Positions 40,901-53,090 of a stretch of 64,000 nucleotides of DNA are shown piece after piece (position 1 is the first letter of the stretch; every line of letters begins with the position of its first letter). The notes beneath the pieces were generated by a model. The model saw only the letters and a list, made by a program, of their open reading frames with translations. It ran no database searches and was not told where the DNA came from. Made by a program: the position numbers and the translations under genes. This DNA is from Scleroderma bovista (Eukaryota > Basidiomycota > Agaricomycetes > Boletales > Sclerodermataceae). The stretch is taken from positions 1-64,000 of the forward strand of contig JAYMGJ010000204.1 of the NCBI GenBank assembly GCA_037178675.1, written 5' to 3'.

Positions 40901-41476
40901 CGACTTAGGCAAGCCCCCGCCAGCTCGTCGACTTCATCATAATACAGCGGTATCGTCATCCGGCGGCTTTGATGTCTGTGCCCCGTTTGTCTCGGACTGC
41001 ATTGACTTACGCAGCTCATACAGGACGCCTTCAACCCAGCCACTTCTTCCGGACCTCTTAGGGAAGCCCTTAGGGATGATCCGTTCGGGGTTCATTACGA
41101 GGAGGTCCGTAACCCTCCAACTCGTGTCACATTGATGCTCACCGAAGTCCAGGAAGAAGGCTTCGGTCCCTTCGCTGATGCAGCAGGAACACCGTCATCA
41201 AGCATCCAGTTTTCTACATCATTTTCGTCGTCATTTTCCTCAGACGACTCGTTCGATTTTGGTGAATTCCATTCTGGTGAATCGGATAGTACAAAAGACG
41301 GTGACCACACGCCGACTGCTGGGAGCTGGACGTTCGCTAGCAGCTCCGAAACGGAAGGCGACTCTGAAGGAGACGAATTTGACAACATGGGGGGAAGCAC
41401 CTTGCAGACGATATCGCTGGATGGGGTGAACAGACGGATCGAGGGGAGCATACGAAATGGCGGCTGGGACAGCTGA
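37912..41476 (+). CDS. SAPS-domain protein (Sit4/PP6 phosphatase-associated)
   Basis: Regulatory partner of the Sit4/PP6 phosphatase catalytic subunit (S. cerevisiae SAP155/185/190, S. pombe Ekc1). Exon 1 is 11 bp (37,912-37,922, ATG TTT TGG AG); an intron to 37,972 follows, giving MFWRFGFHNASAIDSLLDK, the canonical N-terminus. The SAPS helical repeats follow: ILDEDDLLQECKSQN, DYFQRVDVLKRLLGYV, YPYVATEVLCSDIWSIVETC, FLTKKPAEMLAFIQSQPN, LDIMSERFPDFQ, RPLTFERYRICELYAELLHC, then after an acidic Ser-rich linker DLFFEFPWNNFLHSVVYDF and GYMGHLTLMSEDVI. The C-terminus is acidic and Ser-rich with FGPFADA, a common SAPS tail element. About eight to ten introns; roughly 1,000 residues. It follows AP-2 mu by 390 bp in the same direction. 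No lesion seen. Confidence 0.93.
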
Positions 41477-41626
41477 GCCGAGGAAGAGTTGTGAATCTGT
41501 GTAGATCCTAGCATTGCTGTAGATATTTGTATTCGAATGCAAGTTGCTGTAGTAGTCCAAGGATGTTTAGTCTATATTCAATGGTAGCTGTCTACACACT
41601 GGACAACTCGGTATAGGTTGTGGATA

Positions 41627-42682
41627 TCATAGATTGAACTGGTAACCACTGTTTCTTGAGAGAGCTGCGAAGTTGATGGCGTCGAGAACCTTGCCACTAG
41701 GGTCAGTTAATGTGCATTCCACTTTGTCACCAGGTATAACGGGCCCGACGCCCGATGGGGTACCTGTCAGGACAAGGTCACCCTCCTGAACTTTCGTCAG
41801 TGTCCGTCACAAGAGCAGTAAATGATCCTGCCTCTAGAGTCATGATGGATGAGATATGTTCGATCAGGCGAGGGATCCGGAAAATCATGTCAGCAGTGGC
41901 GCTGTTCTGCTTCGTGATACCATTGATCTGGAAGAGAGCATTTAGGAAGGCCATATTTTCAACGAGGGCGCGTCATCTGTTACCTTTAGTGAGAGCCTGA
42001 GGTCATGGGGGTCCAGGACTGCTGACTTCGGGATGAACTTCCTGGCGTTATAGAGAGTCATAAGCAAGACCATACATAGAAATACCGACGAACCCTATAG
42101 GAGTAAAGGTATCAAAACCCTTCACAGCTGACCATGGAAGACCCTTCTTTTTGACCTCGTCCTGCATGTTTCGAGCAGTCATATCAATGGCCAATGCTAA
42201 TGAACAGGTGCATGAGCTTATTGAATGTAGTATCAAACGTTCTACATACCATACCCAGCGATATGACACTCGGCATTATCTCGAGAGATGTCCCTACCGC
42301 CTTTCCCAATCACAAGCCCAAGCTCCACTGATTGCCTTGTGTATAACGGGTCAATTTAAAGGTGAAGATGCACAAAGCGCATACCTTCGTGGTGCACAAT
42401 CACGCCTCGCGGTATTTCAATGTTTCCTCCAGAGGAGACATAGCTGGTAGTTGGCTTCAGGAAGAAGAACGGCTCCTTCGGTGTGGCATTACCGAGTTCC
42501 TTGATATGTTCGGAGTAGTTCCTTCCTATGGCGACAATCTGGAGCGGTAGTGAATTGGTGTGTGGTATAATGATACATACCGGCCCACCTTCTTTCCCTG
42601 TTTTACGAACTGAGCTGCAATGGACATAGTAGACCGTAGTAGCTCGAGTCTCACTCACGGTCCACGGAGTTTTAAAAAACAT
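41627..42682 (-). CDS. FAH-family hydrolase, FAHD1-like (acylpyruvase/oxaloacetate decarboxylase)
   Basis: Fumarylacetoacetate hydrolase-superfamily enzyme of the FAHD1 type, which cleaves acylpyruvates or decarboxylates oxaloacetate in animals and fungi, usually in mitochondria. Motifs in order: KKIVAIGRNYSEHIKELGN, KEPFFFLKPTTSYV, IEIPRGVIVHHE, VELGLVIGKGGRDIS, GYALAIDMTARNMQDE, GLPWSAVKGFDTFTPIG, FIPKSAVLDPHDL, INGITKQNSATADMIF, LIEHISSIMTLEAG, then the C-terminal DAINFAALSRNSGYQF. The metal-binding acidic residues of the family (HHExE...D) are present. The start at 42,682 is the ATG opening MFFKTPWT; an in-frame ATG at 42,718 would add 12 residues. Exon 1 joins best with a GTGAGA donor. 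Divergent from P450-2, sharing a roughly 280-bp promoter region. Confidence 0.88.
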
Positions 42683-42963
42683 AGCGGACCGCCCGGCCCA
42701 CCAATCCGCCTCCCGCATCGACTACTATGGTCTGTATTACTGTCGTCACTTCAAATTCATAATCATAAACCTATGCTTGCTGCCGATGAAGTAGTACGGC
42801 CCCACATCTAGTAATCAAATGGCGCGCACTGCGCAGTAACTGCGCTTGGTTGCCGCATCGACTTGCCCGCAGCCAAGTCTAGTCTCCCAAAGCCAGACTC
42901 TATTAGAGCAAGATAGTCGTTCCAAGTCAGCCCTCGTTTCCTGCCATGTTTCCTTTGCACAAC

Positions 42964-45128
42964 ATGGATGTTGCAAAAATCGCCACCTTCTCTGCTCTAA
43001 CGATCTCCTTCGCTTTCGTGGCACTCAGAGCATGGAGAAATCGGCAACTCGCACATGGATCGCGCCCACTCCCTGGTCCCTATGGGCTTCCATTCATCGG
43101 GAGTGCTCTTAGCATCAATATTAGGGAGCCGTGGTCGACATACACGGAGTGGAGCAAATGCTATGGTGGATCTACTGTGTGTTGTCGGAACTTCACGTCT
43201 GATGGTATACCACACAGGTGGAATTTTCAACTCCACTCTACTTGGTCAAAACGTGGTCATTATCAGCGACGAGAAGATTGCATATGAATTGTTAGAACGA
43301 CGCTCTGCCATTTATTCCAGTCGCCCGTACTTATCGACGAATGAATTGTAACTATTAAGCATCCATTCCCAGTACCTGAACTCTAACCCTTTGGACCAGG
43401 TTCGGCCTGGGTTTTACCACGACTTTCTTGCCGTACGGCAGTACATGGAAACTACATCGAAGGATGTACCACACCGCTTTTAACAGACAAGTTTCTATGG
43501 AATACAGACCAATGCAGACAGAAAAAGCCTATCAACTTCTTGAGTGTTTGATCACCACTCCGCACGAATATGCAAAACATTTGGAGACGTAAGTTCTCTG
43601 TATTTACATAGAGTCATTCTGACCACAGACAGGTTTGCGGGCTCAGTCATTTTGGCAATAACCTACGGATACGATGCTAGTAACGACCAGGATGACACTT
43701 TCATCTCCCAGGCCAAGCGAGCGATTGATGTCTGTGGTGAACTCATGACACCAGAACGTGCAGCTTTGCTTACTGCATTCCCAATCTGTGAGCCCCTATA
43801 TGAATCAATGATCTACCAGTTCAAAGTCTATCTCAGTGGCGTACATGCCATCGTGGTTACCTGGGGGGCAGTATAAGCAACGAGCGGGAGAAATCCGTTC
43901 ACTTGTAAAACGGGTTCTGGATGATCCATTTAGATATGTTAGAGACGAGATGGTATGTTGGGCCTTCCGTCTTGCCATACATGTGTGTTGATCTACGGGG
44001 TTCAGGCCAATGGTTCAGCCAGAAAATCGATGGTCCATGACTTGCTCCTAGAGCAACTTGGAAAAGTACGTAATCACGAACACGATGAAACTGTAAAGGC
44101 AGCAGCCGCCACTGTATTTTTTGGTGAGTTTTCGTTGCGTCCTTGTCCAGCAACCGATTCTGACATGAAGAGGTTTGTTGTGAATAAGCGGGAGTGGATA
44201 CTGTGAGTCAAACATGCACTGACTAGTTGTCGTATCCAATGAAAAAAACTTCCAGACACTGTCTGCGCTTTTGGTGTTTATGCTCGCAATGACTCTGTAT
44301 CCAGAAGTGCAAGCTAGGGCCCAGGAGGAAATTGATCGAGTGGTTGGCCATAACCGTTTACCTGACTTCGGCGACAGGGACAACCTCCCATACGTCGAGG
44401 CCATCCTCATGGAAACTCTGCGATGGCACCCTATTACTCCCCTCGGTAGGTAACATATTGAAATTCAAGATGCCCCGCATTAATGGTATCACAGGAGTGC
44501 CACGTGCTACCACGAAGGATGATGTATTTGATGGGATGTACATTCCGCGAGGTGTCCTACACATCTCACTCTTAAAACGTATACTGATACACAGGTATAG
44601 GGTCTAATGTGATGATCAATGTATGGTAGGAGTTATGTCAATGCATATATCTTGAATATCAATGGCTAAGAGCATTCAGGGGAATGAGCCGGGATGAGAC
44701 CCGATTCCCAGATCCGACTAGGTTCAAGCCCGAGAGACATTTGACAGCTGATGGATTCGTAGAAAGCGCCTCGTCTCTTGTATTTGGCCTTGGACGGTAT
44801 GTTTCAATGGCTTGGATTGATTTATTGCTGAGATGTTTGGCATAGACGTATTTGCCCAGGCAGATATGTTGCTGTCCAAAGCATGTGGGCTGCAATGGTA
44901 TATATCTTGGCCACACTGCGCATCACGAATGCAAAGGATGAGCACGGAAATCCTATTGCTGTGGTACCTGAATTTACAACTGGCGTAGCTATGTGCGTGC
45001 CCCATTATCATGTCATTCATAGCAGGCTGAAAGCTGAGGATGCAAGACGTCCAAAATCATTCCCATGTTCTATTGAGGCACGGTCCTCCAGAGTTGAACA
45101 GTTGATCCAAAGCAGAGACTGCAAGTGA
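42964..45128 (+). CDS. Cytochrome P450 monooxygenase (P450-2)
   Basis: Fungal membrane P450 of the same family as P450-1 and P450-3. Start taken at 42,964 (MDVAKIATFSAL), which aligns with P450-1; an ATG 18 bp upstream is in frame. Features: hydrophobic anchor; PLPGPYGLPFIGS hinge; WKLHRRMY; helix I motif AGVDT on a 14-nt microexon (44,189-44,202) followed by TLSALLVF; ETLRW; FKPERH; FGLGR-RICPG with the haem Cys codon at 44,853-44,855. The frame after the NV(W) position is kept only if the acceptor is CAG ending at 44,679; an acceptor 9 bp earlier would create TGA. With this choice all exons join to the stop at 45,128. This is the only paralog here with a canonical AGxDT motif, so it is the best candidate for an ordinary monooxygenase. 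Substrate unknown. Confidence 0.9.
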
Positions 45129-45511
45129 TGCCGAGTGGAAAGTAATTTTTTATTATGAAATACTATGAAACTGTTCGACTGTGCTGTACTGCCCCAGACC
45201 TCCTATATACACTTTTTTCCCTCACCTTCCAGATGCATCTCTACATGCTGGCACCTTTGTTCAGGTCCTTGATGTGTTCTCTTGGTAACCAAAGAAGTGG
45301 TACAACTGATCTGACATTGTGCAAATTCTTCTCTACTAGGGGTAATGGATTAGAACCAACTCTCAGCAGGCAACATTTTATCTTCTGAACTAACTTGCAA
45401 CACAATTTATACTGTACTGATTCTATCTTCGAACCTAGGCCAAAATGGTTAGCACTAAGTACCAGTTCTCATGTATATCGGAGAATACGGGCCACTTCCA
45501 GGATCAGTATG

Positions 45512-47703
45512 TCATTCGTCCAATGCATTATTCATGCGAATCAATTGTTCTACCTTCGAGGATCTTGGCACAATGGAACACGGAAATGGTTTTGGATGCC
45601 TTTTACACTTCGTCAGTGCACCGGGACCGAAACGGACAGTGTAGAATACACACGAGACAATGCCTGGCGTAAATTCAGGAGAAACATCAATTTCATTCCC
45701 GAGTTCATTTTTTGCCTTGCTAATATGAAGAGTGGCCAAGATGGACACTACAATGGCCCAAATGCTTTGCTCTGCAACATATCTACCTGGGCAAATACGG
45801 CTATAAAAAGTCGTCTCAGGGATGCGACTAGTTCCAAATTGCAAAGCTTACCGCCCAGCCCCGAATATCGGGACCAAAAAGTCTTCTGCAATTTTTCCGT
45901 CTGCATTCAGATGTCTCTCAGGAATGAAAGCAGTCGGATCTGGGTAACGCGCTTCATCCCGTGTCATCGCCCTGGCGACATTTAGCGTCCTATGGAAACC
46001 GAAGGTTGTGAGGTACGTACCAGACATTAATCAACACAGTCGAGCCTACATTGTATCAGTATATGTCCAGAACAAAGACCCAGGGTCAAATGACCTTCCG
46101 GAATGTACATCCCATTGTATACATCATCAGATGTCATTACATGTGGAAAGCCTACAACATTATCACTTCATAATGCTCTTCTCCGAAACGAGGATAGTAC
46201 TCACCGAGTGGCCCGATTGGGTGCCATCGTAATGTTTCCAAGAAAATAGCTTCAACATACGGAAGATTCACCCGGTCGCTGAAGTCTGGTAAACAATCCT
46301 GTCCGACAATCCGATCTATTTCCTCCTGAGCTTTGGCTTGCACGTCCGGATACAGGGTCATTGCGAGTATGAATACCAACACGGTTGCAAAGGTCTGTGG
46401 GCTTTGTAGGTCATGACAATTCAGTGGGTGTGGATGACACTAACAGGATCTTGTCCCGCTTTTCAAATTATTAGCCCTGTATACAAAGAAATCAGAAACT
46501 TGGACGCACCCCAAAACGCACTAGCAGCCACTTCTTTTACAATTTCATCGTAATCAGAACCTACATCCCTCCCGATATCCGTCGAAAGTAGGTCATTCAC
46601 CAGTGACTTACTAGCTGAGCCAGAAGTCTGTGATAACCAGATAAGCTCTACCAATTCCTTTGTGTGTAGGTCCCTACCATTCTCTGTTTAACATAATTGA
46701 CTGGCTCATCCTTAACTTCCCTCGCCAAAGTACGGATTTTCCCTGCCCATTGCTTGTAACGTCCTCCAGGCAACCATGAAGGGATATATGACACTGCAAA
46801 CATCGTTAACTAACTGGTGCGGTACGAGACATGGGTGAACTTACAGATGGGAAATGCACTGAACAAAGCCACACGCTCCGCGGTAACCACGTCCAATACA
46901 ATTTCTCCTATGTGGATGGCCTTGGACACAAAAGGGTCGTCCCCGGGGATAGTGTCGTATCCATATATGATTGCAGCAACAACCGACCCCGAGAACCTTG
47001 GAGTAATAAGAATCTTAGCATTTGTGAAAGAACTGGACTTACGTCTGGATATGCTTGGCATAGTCCTGAGGTGAGGCAATCAAACTCTGGAGCACCTGGT
47101 GGGCTTTCTGTATCTGCATAGGTTTGTATGCCATGGAGACTTGCTTGTTGAAAGCGATGTTGAACAACTTTCGATGAAGCCTCCATTTGTTACCATATGG
47201 CGTGAGGGCCGTGTTATAACCCACGCCAAAGCTAAATCCAAACGAGGTCAGACTATAATCTGTTCTCAACAACCATACGCACGATTCAACAAATGACACA
47301 GACGGGCGATCGGCATAAATTGCAGAGCGTTGTTCAAGCAATTCATGTACAATTTTCACATCGTTGATGATCACGAAGTCGTCGCCAAGAAACCTACAGT
47401 GGACAATGCCCCCTTCCGAATTTATAGTTGAGAAAAGAATTAGATGGACACCAACAAGAGACACCAACCGTAGCGCTTTCCCCATGCCGTATATGTCAAC
47501 CAAGGTGCAGCGATGTTGATGTCAAACAAGTTACCGATGAAAAGAAGTCCCCAGGGACCAGGGAGTGAACGAAGCCCACGCCTACGCATCCAGCTGTTCC
47601 GCCGAACGCTGGGCGCCACAACGGCAAACAAGATAACCAAGGCAATATAAGAGAGGTACGCAGGTCCCATATCTAGGAACATACTGAGAGGGAGTTCCAC
47701 CAT
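45512..47703 (-). CDS. Cytochrome P450-like protein (P450-3), helix I Thr replaced by Pro
   Basis: Third family member, convergent with P450-2 (384 bp between stops). Anchor and hinge: LSYIALVILFAVVA, then GLRSLPGPWGLLFIGN. Further motifs: EQRSAIYADRPS, WRLHRKLF, ETLRW, PERHLNADGK, FGAGR-RICPG with the haem Cys codon at 45,791-45,793. About 14 introns join without frameshift. The 14-nt microexon (46,445-46,458) encodes AGQDP, so the Asp-Thr pair needed for proton delivery and O-O scission is Asp-Pro. Overall sequence and intron text are closest to P450-1, suggesting recent duplication. It may be a P450 with altered chemistry, or on the way to loss of function. An alternative splice that restores Thr was not found. 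Confidence 0.87.
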
Positions 47704-49684
47704 TGCCGTTCGAAACCAACCCTTATGTACAATGAATGCAGCTTCTAGACTATGCCTCTAGGCGGCTCAACATTGTAGCATTTGAAACGTGGCGTTGGGA
47801 AAGCTGGTCCCTGGACACCGAGGGTAATAATCGATCTCAAGTCGATCTCAATCTCCGAACAACTGCCGAACGAGGGAATGGTCATCCCGTAGCTATTCTG
47901 TCAGGATATGGATCAAGGCAACATGACACACCCTCCGGGTAGGATAAAAGGGCGTGTCTCCCTTCTTGGGCCCCCCAAGAGAAGCCCTTCGCATCTATCA
48001 GTGAAGGAACTAAAGCCTGCGCAAGGTACTCACTCGTCCAGGTCACTGGTCCTCCAGTTAGTTTGAATGATACGCTATGCTTCCGTTGATCCCACTGATC
48101 TGCGCACAGTTGTGCCAGCGTACAGAAGAAGTGGATGAGGTAACTTCTCAACAACAAATACCATGGGCAGAGAGCTCGGTTGAAAGGGAAATCGTTGGTT
48201 CCGGTTTTGAACGGACACTAGGGTGTAGATCGTCACTATCCGTGATGGATTAGCACACTTCAAAGGAGTGAAAATATAGGTGCCAACCCCGTGCACAACG
48301 AGAGCTTGTGTGCACAAAGCAAGGTAGCCAACATTTCTTGTCTGTCAGCCAACGAAACGGGATGGAGACAGAGCTGTTGTCGTGGTGACATGTTTACAAC
48401 AGTCAGTGAATGAATTACAGAGCCATCGCCAAGTTTATGCAACAAACCGAGGTGTAACCTACTGATTGGTGGGGAGAAACGTAAAGCCAAGACCAAAGAC
48501 ACGCAACCATTGTCGATACAACGATAAGGGATCCCATCAGAGAGCCATAGGAGTCCTCTCTGCAAAAGAAACAGGCCACTTACTATTCAAATGACTTCTG
48601 CCGTTCGACGGATCTAAATCTCAACGGAACACGAACATGAGGGCATCTTCCTATTCAATAATGAACTGGCACGGAACGCCGAGGTAATACGCACCAAGTT
48701 TGTTTTTCCTACACGGACTGTTGAGATGTAATCGAGATTGGTTTGAACCACGGCATCCGGGTGACCTGAGGAGTCGTCAGTTGCTTCAGGGTCCATCTAA
48801 CGTGCAATCTGCTGGAATGTCGACTTGACATTCCATGTTAGCCGTGCCACTGTCTTAATTGGCTTTGTATGAGATGGTTTGCTATGCCAGAATCAATGCG
48901 TCGCCATTCAAGCTTGTCCCGAGGGTGCGTGGCTATGACACGTTCAGAAAGTTCGAAGGAGTCGTACGGCGCATCCTTCTCAACTTTCTTCGCCCTTCCG
49001 CTCTCTCAACACGATGCCACTGAGACATTCCTCTAGCTTGCATCGGGGCAGCCTCGTCGCTCCGCAGATCATTGGAAAGTCACGCCGCCGCATGCCCGGA
49101 TGGACGAGGAATTATTTTTGTGCACAAAGGATCACCTAACACGTGCGCCTTGCTTTATCCCAACTGACTAGGACTACTTAACAGGGCCGTAAGGCCCTCC
49201 TCTCGAACTCCATGAGCGACTCTCATACAACCACTGACCGCAGAGAAAACAAACGTCCCACAGGAGCGCATGATTCGGGTCACCAATTTATGCGCTTGTA
49301 AACGGGTGCTTCCTCGGACACGAACAACTTCTTGGTAATCCTATGTATTTCTCTCGAGCCCCACAACGGTGCTGTACGACAACCAGTGCGTACCACAGAA
49401 TTGTATCGTATGGACAGTCATTAACTGTCATATGGGCATCATGGCTGGCCACGCCTGAACTCCCATCCCATCCGATATTGTCGGGGAACGGTTGAACTGA
49501 GACCAACAGGTTATCCGTTACATGCTTCGTAAACAGACCTTGCATTGCATTCTCGATGCATCTGAAGGAATGCGTCGAATGCATCAAGAATCCAATGCGA
49601 GGAGACTGTACCAGACTTCGTATTTCATCTCTTATCCGCAGCTCTTACCCACAGAACTACCGTTGTCTTCACCTCGTCAGCCAA
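47704..49684. other. Intergenic, nothing recognised
   Basis: About 2 kb between the divergent starts of P450-3 and the small secreted protein. It holds only short frames without domains. It should contain the promoters of both flanking genes, but no clear TATA box or repeat was identified. Confidence 0.5.
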
Positions 49685-50143
49685 ATGAGAAACCCCATCT
49701 TATTCCTCACTGCTGGAGCTCTGTTGACCACAGCTGGCACTACAACCAGGGTATCCATCTGCCCAGGATACAACTTTGGCATCGCCGACACTGGGCCAAG
49801 GTGCCGAAGACCCCGAACTGGGCGCGTGTGAGTTTCACCCCTTTTGTATCGATGACATGCTCTGGTGGGATACTACAGTTCATATTGCAGGGGAGGTCTT
49901 CGATGATTCATGCGACGTTGTGAAGGAGGTGACAACCTCCAACCCTTGTGCTGAGGGCACGTTCGATTGCAGCTCAGCCCCCATCACCTCCACGGGTTTG
50001 CACCTGGATGGGCTCAAGTAAGTTCCATGACCCATCACCACCGACATACTTTGACATTGATATCGCCGATGTCCAGCCACGCTTATCGTGGTGATCCCAA
50101 CTCTGGGACCTGTGGAGGCTGTACAATTCAAATCTGTGAGTAG
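49685..50143 (+). pseudogene. Small secreted cysteine-containing protein, apparent frameshift
   Basis: The ATG at 49,685 opens a plausible signal peptide (RNPILFLTAGALLTTAG) followed by ICPGYNFGIADTG. The frame that continues into the intron at 49,828-49,890 is a different one and reads QGAEDPELGA, then W-EVFDDSCDVVKEVTTSNPC across the splice, matching the NFGIAD...W-x-V-x-DDSC...NPC pattern I recall from small secreted basidiomycete proteins. One surplus base near 49,793-49,798 (a GGGCC run) explains the shift. A second intron (50,018-50,076) leads to RGDPNSGTCGG and a stop at 50,141-50,143. It could be a pseudogene or a one-base sequence error; the protein's role is unknown. Confidence 0.5.
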
Positions 50144-50360
50144 TGATCGATGATGATTCGTAAATACACTAGATGCAAAATCTAATTACTCGTCAATGAT
50201 GGTAACTAATCGTGTCTTTTCCGTTAATGAGTCCCTGTTGGTACATGTGTTATGTACGGTGATTGTTCTATATGCTTTCCAAGGCCGCGAGGTCGGTCGA
50301 AAATGAGATACCCGGCCATCCATGATCGAGGAACATGTCAAGCACCATCGCCTTCTGTTT

Positions 50361-52940
50361 TCATGCCTCTTCCGTTTCTTTCTTAGGTCCGACAGCAGCG
50401 ATCGAGTTGGGTCGTGTCAAATCTGCACCGAATTCGCCCGCGTGCTCATCAGCACGTTCCGTGGATCCGGATCCAACTGTATCTCCTTTTTCAACGTCAA
50501 TTGGGGTGGTGCTCTCGCCTCCTCGGACAGTCTTCCGTGACATCGAGTATTCACGGAGCAATAATGACAGGATTAATGCGACACCTGCAAGCGGCGTATT
50601 CATGATCCAGATGGCGCTGATTGATCGTGAATAGGCGTGCAAGACAGCGTCGCGAATGGTAACATCCTGTTTGGCGCGTTTAGTTGAACGCACGAGGGAA
50701 GGATGGTCCGGTGCTTACAGGAATAAGATGCAGTTTCGAAACGGAATTATTCAGCGCGGTGGCACTTGTGCTGGGGATGTACGAGCTTAAACCAGGTATG
50801 GTGGCCAGCTTTTGGGGGAGGAGACTCGAGATGATAGCTTCACCAACGGCGATGCCGACCGCGCCACCGACCGTACTAGTGCCAGATTTAGCTCACACCC
50901 CTCAATAAAGGCACTGTGTAACATACCGAAGGAACAAGAAAGCACTCGAAGCAGTGGCCATGTCCTTGAGTGGCATAGCCGCTTGAAGTAAGATAAGAGG
51001 AACTTGGAACACTGATCCTAAGCCCAGTGCGGGAACCAATGGGTACAATTCTTTCTCGGCACTAAAAGTGATATTCAGTCATACCAGGTTTCCAAAGTAA
51101 TAACAACCATACTTATTCGAGTTGTAATCCAGCTGGATCATAAGACCCCATCCGAGGGCCATTACGAAGAAAGCAGCCCAGATTATCGGGCGCGATTTTC
51201 CAGTCCGAGAGTTGATGACTCCTGCAACCATGGACATAATGGCTGTACCCAGTGAGAATGGAATCATCCTGGAAAGATTGCTGAGCCTACGTGCTTGACT
51301 CATCTAATGCTATCTTACCTGATACCTGCACCCGTGGCAGATGAGCCAAGAACTATGTTTGGTCAGTTTGGGGCCCAGTAAAGCAAACGGACAGCGAACC
51401 TTGATAATACAGGGGAAGGTAACTGAAATGAACGTCACATACTGGCGAGAACATCCAAACAGTTGTACTCACTATGAAGCGACGAAAAACGTAACAGCAT
51501 GAAGAAAACTAATGAGGAGCAATATCGATGTCGTGCGAGTCTTGGGACTGCATTAGAATAGACATATGACGTATTTAATGTGCAACGTACCTTGAAGAGA
51601 CGGGGAGGTACGATCGCTGAGCGTGTGGTAAACACCTCATTGATGGCAGCCAACACAAGCAAGACACAACCAATGACAAGCAAAGCGATGGTCTTAGCGT
51701 TGGACCCTACCGGTGGGACCGTCAAGTCTTAGCTTGCAAAATAAAAAGAAGGTACTTACAACTAGTCTCACTGAACTCGAAACCGATAAGTAAACACACC
51801 ACCCCTCCTACAAACGCAAAGAGGCCGATAAGATCGAGCTCAGCAGCTTGTTCACGTATCGGGCGGCTTTTGTGGGGGTTAAGATTGAGGAAAATAAAGA
51901 GAATTACTCCAGCGATGCCGCCAGTTGGTCTGTGTGAAGCGTGGTTAGAGGTACTATACCAGGCCTTCATTCACTGAGGAATACTCACAGGTTGATGAAA
52001 AAGCACCATCTCCAAGATACGTGTTCTGTGAGAACCTGCATAATGTAGTGCACCCAGATGAGCCATTAATCTTCTTAATACTATCTGAAACTTACACCAC
52101 CCAACAACGGCCCTACAACGCTATAGCCTGATCAGCGATACTGGGAATGGATAGAAATAGTGTTTATATACCTAGCAATACCAAAGGTTGCACCGATAGA
52201 ACCTGCATATCGCCCCTGACTGAAAGGAGACGATTGTAAGTATCACTGATCACGGAAGAGATGACTCCTCACTCTTTCAGGGGAACGATATCTGCTATGG
52301 TGATAAATACGAGTTGCATAATGCCTCCACCTCCGATGCCTTGGATTGCTCGAGCAATGATTAGCCAGTTCATGGTTTGCGCCGCGCCAGCCAGTGCAGA
52401 TCCAAGCTAATTACCGATTCAGATGAAAAGATAGGGGAGAGAAGAGAACTTTTACCAAAAAGATACATATGGAAGAGTAAAGAATCGGTTTACGGCCTGC
52501 GGTCTGATTAATGAAGCCGAAATGATGGTCGCGAGATTTGCGTACCAAACATGTTAGACAGTTTCCCATACATCGGCCCAAAAGCCCCTGCTGCAAGCAT
52601 ATACGCACTGTAAAAAAACAGCAACTCAGTCATGCGCGATTTCAAAGGAAATAGATGTGCATGCCTTCCGACCCAGCTATACTTATTACCACCGCCAAGT
52701 TGTGACACTATCGTTGGAAGTGCTGTTGCGACAATAGTCTAGGGGGACTGTCGGGAAATGATCGTCGAGGAAAAACAGGGGAAATACCTGATCCAAGGCG
52801 GCAAGGAAGACAGAGCACATTAGGCCGGTGAATACGATTCCCAGACGGTTCTTTGGGACAATATGTTCTTCGTTGTTCTTCCATGTTGCCCCTGGGGCAG
52901 ATTTCTGCGTAGGAGTCTCCGGTTGTGTCGTGTGTGCCAT
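50361..52940 (-). CDS. MFS drug:H+ antiporter, DHA2 type (14 TMS)
   Basis: Major facilitator exporter of the drug:proton antiporter-2 group, expected at the plasma membrane. Start at 52,940 (MAHTTQPETPTQKS). Motifs: FLAALDQ-TIVATALPTIVSQL (helix 1); WVGSAYMLAAGAFGPMYGKLSNMFGRKP (motif A); RAIQGIGGGGI (motif B); GPLLGG (motif C); WRWCFFINLPTGG; later PPRLFK, RMIPFSLGTA, GWGLMIQLDYN, LPLKDMATASSAF and AVGEAIIS; and an acidic/Ser-rich cytoplasmic tail ending at 50,361. About 14 introns. The second intron must begin with GC (exon end GGAAG, then gcatgc) and end in TTTTACAG to encode WVGSAYM. No frame break. Proximity to three P450s is compatible with export of an oxidised product; this is inference. 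Confidence 0.9.
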
Positions 52941-53090
52941 CGCGCTCAACGGTTAGCAGTTCCGGAGTCTGGCAATGAGACGGGTGCAAGTTGCTAAGGG
53001 TTGTGCTGATATTTATGTGGACAACCTCGATGACTCTGAATACACGGCAAAACGACAGCATCCGCACCGTCCGACTCATCGGACTTGATA

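Noticed and set aside
44660..44680. Apparent TGA in P450-2 at the exon junction before the R-D motif
   Set aside because: Using the CAG acceptor ending at 44,679 gives NVW-GMSRDE in frame, so no stop is needed.
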